Below are positions 34,918-50,000 of a stretch of 64,000 bases of DNA, piece by piece (position 1 is the first letter of the stretch; the number at the start of each line of letters is the position of its first letter). Position numbers and translations under genes: made by a program. The DNA is from Lutjanus erythropterus. Its lineage: Eukaryota > Chordata > Actinopteri > Lutjaniformes > Lutjanidae. The DNA lies in the NCBI GenBank assembly GCA_020091685.1, contig CM034607.1, positions 34,105,268-34,169,267 of the forward strand, in the 5' to 3' direction. Under the pieces are notes generated by a model that saw only the letters and a list, made by a program, of their open reading frames with translations, made no database searches and was not told the origin of the DNA.

Positions 34918-35091
34918 TCATTGTTTTCGTTGAATAGCAGCCGTGGGGCGGGTCTTCACCTTCAGCAGCTCCGGGAGTGGTCGACTGCTGCCCTGGTAAA
35001 AGTCCAATCCTGCGATCCACTCGACGTCTCTGACCCGCGACTGATGGAACCACATGTGATCTTCAACCCAGAGAGACTCAGCTTCTGTACT
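34918..35091 (-). CDS. enpp3: enpp3-like terminal exon and stop
   Basis: Acceptor TTTTGTGTGGACAG|AGT, phase 0; stop TGA at 34920-34918. It encodes 57 residues including [19 protein letters not shown], then GLDFYQ and LPELLKVKT. The family's C-terminal LKTYLP motif is degenerate ([13 protein letters not shown]). No AATAAA is near; an ATTAAA lies about 440 bp downstream. Confidence 0.93.
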   Translation of the reverse strand, partial: STEAESLWVEDHMWFHQSRVRDVEWIAGLDFYQGSSRPLPELLKVKTRPTAAIQRKQ

Positions 35092-38000
35092 CTGTCCACA
35101 CAAAACAATAAGAGACAAAAAATAGTTGAAAGAGCTCTATTTTTTTTTTACCAGAAATCCCCTCATGTATGTCTCTTAGCATAATCTAACAAAGCCTTAT
35201 TTTATTCTTCCACTTAGTTATCAAAGAACAACACAAGAGAAATGTGTTAGAAAGATATTCAACATGTATGAACAGTATTTGCATATGTCAGCACAGAATA
35301 GAGTGTGGTTCACTTTTAGTGTATACATAAATGTGATTTATGACTATCTTCTATGTACAATAATATATAGAATATATAGAAAATATAAAACAGGCCAGAC
35401 CAATAATAGGCTGAGCCCAGGGCTATAAAAATGTTAGAATAAATGTAGGCTATATTGAACCCTTTGGTAAAATAAATATCTAGATATTTTTTGATCTCAT
35501 TATAATTTAAAGGAATTATTTTTTCACAATCCCTGTTGCCACAGATCCCTATTTGAGAACCACTGACTCAAAGGAGCAGTATGTAGGATTTAGTGGCATC
35601 TAGAGGTGAGGGACCCCTCGTCTCACCCTCCCCTTCCAAGCGTGTAGGCTGGGCTACTGTAGAAACATGGCGAAGATAAGAAACGGCTCATTTTATGGTA
35701 ACAAAAACACTGATTCTTATTTTTAGGTGATTATACACAAATGTAAACACACTTATGAATATAATTCTGCATTTCTGTTAAATTCTGCCACTACATCGTA
35801 CACGCTGACCTTTAAACAATTGCCTTTCTTCTATTACGTTCATGTGCCTCCTCCTGTGTTTTGGTAAATGGGAATGGCGTCATCATGCCACAATAAAACA
35901 GAAGAGCTTGCTGCTTTGTTCCCGACCAGCAAGCATGACAGGCAGCCTCTGGGAGTGAGTTTCATACAAAGCCGTACAAAGAGTTTCAGTGTGTTTGTCT
36001 GGCTCAGTGTGAGGTGGTTCGAGGAAGAGGAGACAGACAAATATCAACATTGCACTTCCTTACTTTACAGCTTTCCAAGTTGTCGGGCCTGTGAGGCAGG
36101 AGGAAGGACACAGTCTGCAGCTCGTCGACGCAGGCAGTCACCGCTACAGTTGAGTCCCTGCAGCTGGTCAACACTGCAAAGTAATGTGTGGGAATGGGGA
36201 TGTTTGTGCCAGACACAAACCTGAGTCACACAAAGACACATAGAGGCGTATTCAGCAACAAAGGTCAGGGCAAACTTTATATCACAAAGAGGGAAATTCA
36301 GATGATCAAGGTGCAGGAATACACAGAACAGTCATAAAGACCCCCTTTCTATCCCCCTAACATACACGACAAGCGACCGTTCGATGAAACGTCCACATTC
36401 CAGGCAAATGTGTGAGTTGAACATGTTTATTCTTTTAAGAAAATCCTTAATCTGTTGCAGCCTCCACTCTTCTGTTTTCAGTATTTCCACAGATGTTGGA
36501 ACTGACTAACATCTGTGGCTTCACTCAGATCGACTTGATGCATCATCCCGACGCGGCAGGGTTGTCGATTTAGGTCAGCAGATCAGAAAAAAAGGAGGCT
36601 TTGTACTAAAATATGACCAATTATTCAAATTCAGGCTAATGTCAAGGATAAGATGTTTACAAAATCAGCTTCCTATCACCGTAAGAATACATCTCTGATC
36701 TGCTGCAACATTATTGAACTGGACTAAAATGAAGAAAAGGATTGAAGGTCTGTGCAGTATTCATCTCTCACATGAATATTAGCAACAAACAGTTGTCAGT
36801 CTGATCTGAAGAAGAAGAACTGCTGATGAAAACACTGACTTTTCTGACTTTTATTGTGAAGAATTTAAAAATGAAAAGACAAGTGTGCATCAGTTGAACA
36901 GACACTACCAAGTGGGTGCAGCGAGTCAAAGTGTGTCGAGACAGTCAGCACGTGTATAAAAACACCCTGGAAAGGGGACATTAGCATTAGCATGTCCTCC
37001 TGGGTGTTTACGTCACTGCTGATCAGAGGTGGAGCTGGTAAAGACACATCATCTGACCGGGGAATGAATGACGATCGTACCCTTTCCCCCTGAGGACAAA
37101 AGCCAGATCTCAGTCAAAGGTGTGAGGTTTTTTGCCCAGTGTAAAAAGGGTTTTTTAGTCATGTCTTTTCATGTCTTTCATACAGCACTTTGAATTCCTT
37201 TGTTGTTGAAAGGACCAGGTCAAATAAAGTTTCCCCGTCTGAATTTTCTGCCTACGCAAGGAACCCGGCACGAACATCAAGCAGCTATAATCAGTTTATC
37301 TGTGCTCATGTCGTCTTCAGTTGGGCTTTGTCTGGAGGAGCCAAAAAAAAAAATCATGTCATAGCGTCAAAGTCCAGTTTTTAATGTTCTGCCAAGGGCT
37401 GGGACGGGCTGGGGTCTGGCCAGGCCTGCAACTGGTGAAAGCTGGGAACACTGTGGCGAAATTGTATAACCAATACATCCAGACAGGTTACAAATAAGAG
37501 GAAAACACAGCATAAAGAGTCTTTGTCAGGGATGGGTCAGCACAAGTCTCCGAAGTAAAACATTTCTTGTTTTTTCCACTGTGTTGTATCATAATCCTCC
37601 AGATTTTACAAGGTAGTGGGGAGAGGCTTATATTATTCTCAGTAATGGGAACTTTTCTTCAACGGAATTATTGTGTCTTTAAAAAAAAAACATGGTAAAA
37701 AATATGTTCCAAGCACAACATAACAGTTTGATATTTGCGTATGAACAGCTCATGCACACAAGCTGTATTTGATGATGATGAGTTCCTGAAAGAACCCTTA
37801 TCTTGTGGTTAGATTTTAAGTCATTTGAGAAAGCGCATGAGAGAAAGCACGTCTCTTATTTTAATTAGATTTTCTCGTAAAATAAAGCAGAAATTAAAAA
37901 AAAAATCCTTTGGCATGAAACCTCAGAGATTTGCAGAAACCAAAGCTATTTGTCTTGGAAAAGAAAAGGTTAGTATAACCCTTTACCAGAAAGTTAAACT

Positions 38001-41000
38001 TACTGATGAATTTGGTCTGGAGTGTCATACTGGCCGTCATAGTTGTAATCGAACACTGGCCCTGTGACGACGTTAATCCCATTGTAAATAGAAGCATATT
38101 TCTTTAGTAGGGTGGAGTGGAAGAAGTCCCAGATCTCTAAAAGGGGAGAGGAGAGAAGACGGAATTAAAGGCGAAAAGGTGAGTTGTGCAGTTTAGTTTG
38201 CGAAGTGATATTAACCAGAAACTTACTCTTGAACTCTGGGTACATTGGCACCACGTTACTCATTAGCAGCGCATCATACTGTTGGTCTACTGTCACATTC
38301 AGATCTGCAAGAACATAAAAAGAAACATTATTGGATGAACTTCACTCAACTTGTAAAAATAAAATGTGGAACTGCCTCATGATGCTATAAAGGATCCTCG
38401 TGAAGTCTGTTGACTTTTATGTGAGTTATTTTCTCTCTAAATAGATTTTATGTTTCAAACTTAGTTCTGACTACAAGACTGGCCCAATCTAATCTATCTG
38501 ACAGACTATCTGACTGTGCGACGCTGTTTTCCTGTCAAACTCCAGCAGTGTTTTGTGGACTGAAAAAACTAAATCTGACCTTCAATCAGCATGAGGGTGA
38601 GTAGATAATGAAGGAATTCTCAGTTTTGGGTGAACTATCCCTTTAATGCAAAAGCCAGTCTCCTCAAAATCAAGTCGGTTCTCTGTTTAAAAGATCTTGA
38701 GAACAGATCTACCCCCTCCACTGACTTTCTGTTTAAGTCCTGGCTCAAAACTCACTCAGTGATGTTTATGTCAGTGTTTCTTTTATTTCTTTTATTTATT
38801 TGTGGCTTTATGGACCTGCTCTGGTGTGTACAGCACTGCGATCAGCGTGCACTGTTTTTAACGCGCTTCATAAATAAATCTGACATGACTTGAGTCATCA
38901 AAGTATTTTACAGATGTGCAGAGTTAATCCTTAATGTCACTCTGCTGCATCCTCTCACTGGGCTTGAGAACAGACCAGTATGACCACCTTTAGGCCTTCA
39001 AGTATTAAAATATATTATCTATTAAAAAACCTTAAAGCATCCTGAAAAATAATGCCTCTATGTTCACCAAAAATGACTCACAATGCACATCCTCTATGAA
39101 AGAATTCAACACCTCTGGCACATGAAGTAGACATTCCCTCTTTTATCTAGTGTAGTGCAGTGCAGTGGGCTGGCTGAGATTATGAAAACTGATTTATTAC
39201 GGGTATAAAAAAGGCCTGTTTCAATCATTCTGACCTGCTGCGTCGTGTTCTAACGGTCACATGAGGACAAATCAGATTTTGCAAAAAGCCTCAGTTCTGT
39301 GCAGCTAATCAGATGCAATATGTAATCAGTTTCCGTAACCGCTGATATATCATGATCAGTTATCATAAATAAAGTACAGATTGAAAAGTTTATCAGCAAG
39401 CTTCATTTGAAAGTTGATTATTGTTAAATTGAGCATGAAGCCCTGTGTGTAGTCATCACAGTTGGAAGCGGGGGCCCACTGGCCCAGCTGCCATATCTGA
39501 TGTTTCTACTGGAACCTGCAGCAAAGGAACTGCATCCAAAAAAAGTAAAACTAACAGTTATGTGTTGAAGTGAGTGTATTTTCAGAGCAGGTTATGAGAC
39601 AGCTAACCTGACACGTCAGAGGTTTGTCACAAAGAAGCATCTGGTAAGTAATTCTCAGAAACAGTTTGGAAAAGGGCAGGCACTTTAAAAATCTGGCAGG
39701 TGTTCGGGCTGAATTCTTGCTGAAGCTGGGGAAGGGCGAAAACATCTTTGCTCTTAGAAATACTCCCCAGTTCTGATATGACTGATGCATCAAACTTTAA
39801 ATTCTAGTTTTGTGAATCAAGATTTTCTGCTCAGCTTTGGCTAAAAGTAACCAGGTCAATGGTTTCGCATGCATTTTCCCGTTTTTTCAGACATAGCAGC
39901 AAGGAAACATTTGGTTTCATCTGGAAAACTGAATACGTGCAAGGACACAAGAACTCCTGCTAATATTCAAATATGCGTTGGCTGTGTCATTTGTTTTATA
40001 AAATGTGGGATATCCAGCCTGCTCTTATCAAAAGGCATATGACTAGCCAACTTGCATGTTAGCACAACACCTTTTTTTCATGCCATTTAATCAGTATTGA
40101 CTCATGCAGATAGTCAAACAGCAAAAAAAAAAACCCCAAAAAAAACAGGTGAGGCAGCGTAAACAGCAACAAACTCTGGGAGTCATGATTTTTGGAAAAA
40201 AAATCACTGGTGTTGGTTTGTGGTGCTCAGAGTCCCAAAACAAAAAACAAAAACAAAAAAAAAGAGTACCATTATGTCCCATTATATTGTAGAGAAGGCA
40301 GACATGTCAACAGCTGACTGACACCAAACTATCTAGATGGATAAATAGCACTACAGGCCAGAGGATAAATGTATGTTTTTGGGAGTCCCTTTAAAATGGG
40401 AGTCCCTTTAAAAGGCGTAGACACAACATGCAAAATGTCCTTAAAAGTGGCGTGCTCTTAATACGGGGCGTTACTAAATTTGTGTCCAACAAAACCACAG
40501 ACGCCGCAGACCATGGAAGGAGAATACATCCGTTCAGACAGCAGTGTTTCTGAAGGCCTCCTGGGATATCCAGCCTGGCCTCAGCAAAAGGAAAATGACT
40601 AACACGCCAATGTCATTCCAAATGTTGTTACGACACCTTTGTTTTGCCTGTCATTTCATGCCATTTAGTCTGTGTTGAGTCATGCAGTCAGTCAGTCAAA
40701 ACTGCCAGGTGATGCAGCATAAACAGCAACAAAGTTGAGGTCAAATAAACAAAAACAGGAGAAGACTGCAGTTTGTTTTCCATCTAAAACTAATGTTAGC
40801 GTTTATTTTACACATAGTTAACTTCACAGTCAGGTTTGTTGCCATCTAGATTTACACCAGTGGCACTCAGCTTTTCAGCCCTGGGCCCAAATCTGGCCCC
40901 TAGTAGGGTGCCAGGTGGCCCCCAGCCATTTTATTCCAAAGAAGGAGGGACAGATATGCCAATGTTGTATGCTGGGATAGATTAGGCTTTTTGTAATGGA

Positions 41001-44000
41001 GGGAGATGGTCCTTTCTGCAAATTCCCCTCCATGTCTGTGTGGGTTCTCTCCCAGTACTCCGGCTCCCTCCCACAGTCCAAAGACATGCAGTTCAATGGA
41101 TTAACTGGTGGTTGTCTGTCTCTATTGTGTCAGCCCTGTGATGACCTGGCGACTTGCCAAGGTGTAACCTGCCTTTCCCCCAGTGTCAGCTGGGATAAGC
41201 TCCAGCACCCCCAAGATCCTTCAAGGAAAAACGGTTACGGTCAGTGAATGAATGACTCATTCCAACATTTCTGTGTTCTGTTCTGTGTGTGTTGGATAAA
41301 CTCTTTCAAATGTTCCCAAAGAATTGAGTATCCCTTGTTTCCACACACGAGGAATTTGCCTGGATAATATATCTGAACACAGACCGTAACTTTTTAAATA
41401 AAGGTTAATCAAGTGGTTCTGTCATCTAAACCACATCAAATTATGACTGTTTCACAAAGTTAACCGCGACAAACATCACCAGGTCATTTGGCTCCAAAAC
41501 TCGTTCTATCCACCTACCTCAAATGTCACAGGGCCTGTGGTGCTGAAAGAGCCACAAAAATTCATTTGAAAAATTCAGCAGGAAGTGGTCTTGCCAGAGA
41601 TCATGACCCAGTTCTTCAAGATAATTCACAGACCTTTCTAACAGGAAGGAAAGTAGTTCTGGTAGATTCTATTGCAGAAAGGAAGCAGTTTCACTTCCAC
41701 AAATGATGTGGTTAGTGTTGTCATCACCCTGCAAATAGGTCCTGGTTTGTAATAGATGAGAGCAGCCATACGTCATGTCCCACAACCACGCCCACCTTTG
41801 GCTGAAAACAAACACTGCATAAGCATCCAGCCAGTTTGTGCATCTGTGGCAAATACGTCACAACTTACACAGTTAATGATGTTACTGAGGAAATGACATG
41901 AGCCGATTGTGTCTGTATATCAATGGGAATCAAAAAATAATCTTAGTTATACTGGAACTAAAGTTTTTACTGTGAAAAATATGCCCCTATCATAAAGCAC
42001 CTGTTTTTTGAATGAAGTTTGGTTTAAAAGTACCAAAACAGCAAAATAAAGTGTCTCAACATAAAAAAAAAACGTAAAAAATATACAAGAATTGAAAAGT
42101 GGCAATGAAATATGGTAGTTGTATATCAGGTTCATCAATGCAGGCAGACTGAAAGGACCCTTATTCCAAAAATAAGCATCTTAATGATCCATGACAGTAA
42201 ATAGTCTGTTTACTGCAAGCGTGTGTCTCCAGTGTGAGCTGGGAAAGGCATTAATGCCAAGTGAGCCTGCTCACCAAGAAAAATCAGATATTGAAGACGG
42301 TGTGTCTGAACCATCACATCCGGCTCTTCTTCTCTCCTACATGAAAGGGCTTCAGCTGCCAAGTTTCAGGGAAATGTGTTGTGTTGATGTGTTTGATAAA
42401 CACGTTGCAATATCGGGTGGGGACTAAAACGTACTGGGTGGGTACAAGAAAGCGTGGATCACATTCCCGGCTGCGTCATACTGGTTACACCTGGGACTCT
42501 GGGATGCTGGAAGTCTGACATCAGCCCTCAAACAGTCTGACGTCACCGGCGGCAGTGGGTCGAGGTTTAGCTTAAAGGACAGGAAAATTTCATATCAGGT
42601 CCAGACACAGTTCCAGATCAACAGTTGAGCCCCTAATTCATTCACAGCACATTTTCTTTGATATTTGAAATTTTATGCAGATAGCTTTGATTTTACTTTT
42701 CAGGGTTTTGAGATAGTTGTAATTAAAAACTGTATGAGAGCAAAAGCCATCTAAGGAGCAAGGGGTGAGCGATGAAATGTGTTTTTTTTTTGTGTGTGAT
42801 TCGGGGGAATTGACTGTTAATGCGTAATGATTTGTAATATGCAATCCTGGATAACCAACCGCACAAAGCCGTCATCCCTGGGTTCACTGATTGGCAACCA
42901 ACTTAGTGTGAAACAATTCCTTATAAAAGCTTTTGCTACAGATGTGATTTTGCTTTACTATTTCCAAACAGTCTGGTCCTGAGCTTTGTGTTGTAGACAC
43001 TTTAAGTTGTCATCAATAACCGAAACTGGAAATATTCATTGGAGGGTTGAGATCAACTGCGCTGAAGAGTCAGTAGAGCGGACTGACCGGGTCGAGACTT
43101 TTCCATGTATAACTTAAGCACTTTTTTTCACATAAGCTGCTAAAAACACAACTTACCGCCATACTAATCTTGTTCTAATGTAGCGTTGTGGGGTAAAGTG
43201 AGTGACATTTCTCTTTTATTTTGAAAGCCTGGTGTTATCCAGTGAAGTATCTGTTGTCTGACTCTAAATATTGACTCAGGAAGCAAACAGAGAGAAATGC
43301 CACAGATCACGTTTGTTATAAATTTGACCTGAAGTTAATTCTTCTTTCTTTTAAGCAGGCTGAGATTAATTAACTCTTAACAATTTACAGCAGTTTTTGT
43401 GCTAGTTATGGTGTTTTTCTTTTTTTTTTTTTTCAAAATCAAGTCAATGTTGAAGCTAAACCGCTACACATGCCACATATGTGGTATCAAATTAAAAGAG
43501 AAATTTGTGCTTTTTCAAATGAAAACAGCAGGTGTGTCAAATTGTTTTTCAGACAGGGCTGTTTGCTCGGATCGAGAAGGAAAATGCTCATTTAAGTGTA
43601 GATTCTCAGTGAACTACAGCTACATTCTCAAATTCTGCTGGGATCTAAAAGGGTTCACAACACAGTCTAGTGTAGAGTAACCCGGTCATGATTTCGAGAA
43701 AGAGACACAAATTTTGAGTATCAAGTTATGCAACATGCATTAGTTTGCATAAATAATTAGTCTCTTAATCACAGTACTAAAATTGACGAAACACTGATGG
43801 ACACCAGAGGTCATATTTCGTTTTAAGTTTATCACATTTTTATATTATTTAGTTCATCTTTCCACTGTTCTAGGAGTCACCAGCTCTGGTTTGGTCAAAA
43901 TAAGATGTGAAAATATACTGAATATTTTGTCGAAAAACTACCAAAGATCCCCTTTAATGGGTGGCACAATGAGTCTGACATGTTGTATTAATTAGAAGTT

Positions 44001-47000
44001 GAAAAGTATCACGAGAGGAGTTGCTAGCTTCTCAGTTTATTGTTTATTTTAGCCTCCCTTTATTCAGGGACTAATTTAGAGATGAATTTAGATGTCAACA
44101 TGACCTACATGTTCCAGTCCAGTATGTTTTCTTTGTTAGTTACATATTGAAGAATTACTTGCTGCAATTTACTCAGAAAGTCCTGCCCCTTGCCCTGGAG
44201 GAGCTGATTGTTTCTGAAATGGTAAATCAGTTAATAAGAATCAGCACAGGCGGCTCCTGAAGACATTTTATACCATTTCTAGTTTTTTGCAAAACACCTT
44301 TTCTCACAGACACTCCAAAAGAGAGGTATTTGTTGCTGTTTTGTGTTTTAATTCCATGCTGTTGTCCTGTATCTGGAAAAACTCTTCAGTGTTACCTGTT
44401 TCACATAAACTGACAGTCTTGAATGCATTATGTAACTGCAAACTGATTTAGAAGACACATGCAAGTCCTGACTTTGCACCTCAAACATCAACATGATATC
44501 ACCATGTGTATGCTCATAGGATTCAGATTTAACACATTTCTAGTACGAAACTCACACATTTGAATCTTTTTTCATTACTGGCACACTCACTGGCTTGTCG
44601 ATGGTGAAGGAGCTCCACAGAGGCATCAGGGCGTTGTGGCTGTAGGCGCTGATGAACCCCTCCTGGTGGAGGATGCAGTAACTCTGGTTGCGCTGCAACA
44701 TCCGAGGACGACCAAACAACATGTGCCTCTTCTCTGCGGCAGACTCTGAAAGACAAAAGGTGCAGTTCACTCAGAATCCGTGTCATTATGATGCATCACA
44801 GCTAATGTCGTGGCGACACTGACACACAAGTCAAAGATTTTTGAAAAAGGTCACACACTGATCAAGGCAGTCAGTTTCCTCAAGGTGTATTAGCTTGTGA
44901 TATTGCATGCAATGGAAAAAAATAATGACAACATTTTACAGAAGCAGTATGTAGCCATTGCAAGTGCAGAAATGAGAAATGCAGGCCTGTTTAACACGAT
45001 CTGTGGTTGAAGTGAAGTAAAATTAACACTAACAAGCAATGAGTCCTCCACTGTAAGTCGATCAGGTGAAAATACACACTCTGGATGATGAATTCAGTGA
45101 ATGTCTGTCTCACTGCCTGCCAAACTCCATTAACATTTTGCTCAATTTAATAGTTAGAAACATCTACACCTTCTACAAGATTATTCATGATTTCTTACAA
45201 CTCATAAAAAGACACTTACTCATATTGCAAAAATTCGACATTAATTTGAACTCTCATTAATGTGAAATGGACATAAAAAACAGTGAGGAATGGACATTTC
45301 ATTGGGGAACACTGTCGATACTGTGTTGTTTCTGTCGGGTTTGAAAGAAGTGTGTTTTACGATAATTAACGTATCTGTCAGTGGAGTCTGATGGGCCGAC
45401 ATGCCCGTTTGTTTTGGTCTGACAACCTTAAGAAAAAAGTCTTTGGTCATGATCTGAAAACATTTAAGGAACAATGGAACCTCCTCACCTTCCTCTGCTG
45501 TCAGATTCAGACGGCTGTTGATCGCATTTCCAGGCTAAAGAGAGAAAAAAGGAAACACAACATAAGCTGTTAATGGAAATTATTGGAAGTTTTTGCTTTT
45601 TAAAATCCTCATCCATCAAGGTGTTTATTTTAATTGAAACACTTGCACTATCTGTGCTTTTCTTGAATATGTTGACATGTTTGTCCCTGTTCAGCTTCCA
45701 TCCTTCATGAAAAATATCTGGAACTATGCTGTTGCCCTTGGAGGAAGTTTGAAATCTTTTTTTTTTTTTTTTACAGGGTTTATATCATATCTAACTGTAG
45801 GTCAGGAGATAGTGGTTGTCTTTAGGAAGGCAAGGAGAACAGATCTTGAGTTCTGAAAAGTTTAACCACACTTCAAACAGTAATTATAAATACTGAAATC
45901 ACTCTCACACTCCGTGAGAAATCAAAGGAAGTCATGTTAACTCATGCAACATGATCAAAAGTGTGTGAATGTTGCTTCTACATGACACTGTTGAACGTCA
46001 GCATTAATCTGCTTCTATAACACCCTCCACTTGTCTGGTGTGTAGGATTTAGTGGCGACTATAGCGGCGAGGTTGCACACTGCAACCAACTGAACACACC
46101 ACATTTCACACACCCCTTCCAAGCGTGTAGGAGTCACTACAGTGGCTACAGTGGAGTCTGACTCAAGTCAGACTTTTAGATAACCTCTGCACTCATCTAA
46201 CCCTCTGCTGTTGCTCCCACAAGCTGTGTGCATCTCTCCCTCCGTCTCCTCTCTTGTTTCTCGGGCTTGTCTCTGCTTCATCCAGATGTTTGGATCTGGA
46301 TCATCTGTATTGCTCGCTCTCTCCCGTCTGTGTGAACACTGTGCTGTCTCTTCGGCGTTTGTGTGGTCTGTCTTCCCTTCAGATCTCTGTGGTTCTGACT
46401 ATCTAGTGGCAAGCTGCTCAGCGTAAGCCCGGATCCACATTATTCACTGTTTTACAATCTACATATATTTGTATTTATATATTCAAATTTGTATTGTTGA
46501 TCTATTCTGTAGTACAGCACTGCATGTCTGTCTTATCTTGTTGCTCTTTGTGACTGACTTTCTGACAAGTGAAGTCCAACTCTGGTTTGCAGTTGACAAC
46601 TAATTCTATTCCAAACTTTTATTTCAGCATTTCTCGTTAGCTCAGGTTTAGCCAGCTTTTATTATCTTTTATCCTATACTGTTATAACTATAACTGGTAC
46701 CATGAGTCATGGATTTTCTGATGGTTCCAAACTGAGAATGAACAGATGTGATGTCCTCCTCCAGGTCTTTTTTTTCCCACCTTTGGCTGTTTGCAAAGTT
46801 TCCATAATTTTCCCAGCAAGAAGCATCCAGTGACTTGCTAAGTTCTCCTTTACAGAAAGCAGAATTCGGGTTGTTGAAATCAATGCAATTTTGAAATACA
46901 ATGCCATTGAGAAGCCTGACCACAGGGTATCACAAGAACTGCAATGTGTTTTTTCTCTCTTTCAAAAGGCTATGTCACAATTCTGCAGGCCCAGTTTCCC

Positions 47001-50000
47001 TTGACCTGTCTCCTATTCTACCAGTTTCCCTCCTCTCATTCTGCCTCTGCTCCACTCTACCTGCCAGCTACTCCCACCTCATCAGCCCAACTCTTCCCAC
47101 CTGCAAGCTCAGCTGCAGCTCATCCTCAATCAGCCCAGTATAAAACCTCTCCAGCACTCTCACTCCTTGCCAGACCGTTCTTCAGTAATTCCCTTTTCTG
47201 GATTGTTTTCCCTATTGCCTACCCTGTCCGTCTGACTCTCCTGCCTTGCCTGGTTCCCAGATTTTCACCACAGCCTCTCTGTCCCTGTCTGTGAGATCGT
47301 TCTCAACGTTCCTGGTTTCTGCCTGCCTGTCCCTGTGGCTGCTTGGTGTGTCCGTCTGTCATCATCTTCTGGTCCTGACTTCTCCACCTGGTCCCATCTG
47401 CTCATCCCTCGTCGGTTCTGCTGCTCCTTCAGCCTGCCCTCCTGGTTCTGGACTACCTTGTCTCCAACCAGCTCCTCTCAGGTACCGATGCCTGTTAATG
47501 TATTGAACTGTCCGGTTCTGAGGACTCTTGATCCTGTCCTTGGTCCTGGTTCTGGGTGTGGCTCAACATTCCCTGAGCCTTCCCTCCAGAGACTGTTTGG
47601 AGGCTTTGAGCCTTAAGAAAGAATGGTTCCCTGTGTTTCTGCGGCCGCACAAGTTCCTGCTTTTCCTGTTTAAAATAAAGGTCATTACCAACTGTCCCAG
47701 ATTTTCAGTGTGCTGCTTTTGGGTCCTTAGAGCACCTGTCACAGTGGCCTTGCCTGAACCTGACAATTAATGTTCCTCAGTCCATCCAAGTGGATCAATG
47801 AGCCAACACAATGACCAGACACTGATAATATTTAATTACCAGGTATTATTAGGCTTAATGTTGTCTGTAAATAATAAAACCTGTCAATAGACAACTGGTG
47901 GACCTAATCTAGGCTGAGATTTAGTCTGAAGCTGCTGTATTGTAATATTATGACTGAACTCTGGAAGCCTCACAGTCAAGCTAACGTTAGCTTTCCATCA
48001 GTAGTATGAATGACCTTTCTCTGGATGCCCAGACATTCTTTCTGCTCTCCTTCTTGGATCTTCTCCTTTCTATGAAAGATGTGGAACCAGAGATTATGAT
48101 AAATTTGGTTTTGTTCTTTTTTTAACAACCCGCCACACAGCAGCTTTTGGGCATTTTCCCATCTCGCCCATTCTATGGAACAGTGAATTTGCCGACTCGG
48201 GCTGGATAATGCATTGCCGGTCTGGGGTGTTACAGAAAACAGGTGCATTTGGCTGCACTGAACCTCAGTGTGCCTCAAGAAAGCAAAGACCTGGGAATTG
48301 CGTCCATTGGACAATTCTGTACCTCACGACTGCAGGGAGTCGCGCGATGTGTTAGACTGTCCTGCACAAGGCCAGAGTTAATGTTCATCTTCACTGGAAT
48401 CATGTTTGTTTTGAGCAGGAAGCAGACTGATAAAGAACATAAGACCTGTCAGACTTTCTTTGGGATTTATGAGGAAATCCAGACCAGATGATGCAAGAGG
48501 TCAACAGAAGTGACTTAATTTCATTTCAGTGAGAATGTGTAGAAAAGCATGTAATGAATAATACTTCCATTTGATTATTTTTTGGCAGATAAACCAGGGA
48601 AAGACCATGGTAGTATTCTCATCCTGCTAGTGATCAATGCATGTGCTGGTTTTTCCAAGTCTTTTGATATCAGAGGCTACTTTCACAAGGGTAAGATGTT
48701 GGCCTTGGCTTGCAATAGCACTTTTTCTTGAACAGCACCAATTTGGCGTTTAATTTTGTGTCGCAGGAGGTGATTTGTAAAACTGTACCATAGCAACAGC
48801 AGCCTGTAAAAACAGTTGCATAACATCTCCCCTGTCTGTGAAAGGGGTTTGTCTGGAATAAACCCTGCTGGTAATGTCATGCAGGGACATCTTGGAATCA
48901 CGCCACGCTGTGTGTGAAAAGTTTGAAAAGGCCACACAAGGAGGGCGCGGTGAAAAAGCAGCATTAAAGGAGCTTTAGGATCTGGAGCTTGGCCCATACT
49001 ACTGCAAGGTTTCCCAACACTGAAAAAAGTGAATGCTGTAAATGAGGCCAGTCGGTGCCTGCTGTCATCACAGATTGTTACCTTGGAAATAGCGCTCATG
49101 GGATGGGCCCCTTCATTGTGAAACTGGCTCCACGTCTGTTATTCTTGTTATATATTCTTAGGATGTGAGAGGGCTGATCTCGTCACTGGCTGAGTTTAGG
49201 ATGAGGTCAGAGTCTGACAGGAGCCAGACGGTTGTCATAAAAGCTAATGTCAATATCATAGAGCCTCTGTGGGAATAATCCCCTGAACTGTGAAAAGCAT
49301 CCATGAATCAAGGTTGGAATTGGTGGTGAAGGTGTTCATATGACTCACTCATATGACTATAAATACAAACGCACTTCAAACATGTCACTCAAAAACTCTG
49401 TGCAGTTTTTGTTTTCTTTCTAACTATGTTAAAGGGTAACTTTAGTATTTTTCATCTTGGATCTTATTTTCCTGTTTTTGTGTCTACGTGCTAATGGGGA
49501 CAACGATTTTTGAAACTAGGAGAGAGTACTGCCTTCTTGTTTTTGCCTCCCTACAGAAATAGCTGTTTTTGTTGAAGTCTAAGCTCCTTTTTGTTTGATT
49601 AGATACAGCTATTTTGTCTCGCCACTGTTTCAGCTGATGGCTGCTGTACTGAACCCACATTAGGTCACGTAGACATGAGGTCCAGGGGCCTCATTACATA
49701 AAGATTTCCCGACTGCTTAGCTTAAGTTTCAGAGATAGGAAAAATTCTCTTGACTCTTGCCAGCTGTCTTCGCTCGTCATTGGCTAGTTTGTTTGTTGTG
49801 ATGAAAAAGAACTCATGGGATTTAATTTTAGCTTCAGTGAATGTATTAGTCATGTTTGTGGAGGAAGGGATTTTTTCCAATTTTCAGTCCAAGATAACGA
49901 TTTAAACGGACTTACTGTAACACACTGGCAAAATTATAGTAAATTTGGATGGTTCTGCAATAGCTGATTTCCTGTCTTAAGACTGGGTAGGATTATTATA

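Noticed and set aside
42191..42427. A 78-codon plus-strand frame in an ENPP intron
   Set aside because: No family similarity or splice signals. It lies next to the real exon at 42435-42570 on the other strand.
47246..47770. Several open frames of 60-116 codons on the plus strand
   Set aside because: They lie inside the solo LTR and reflect its pyrimidine-rich composition.
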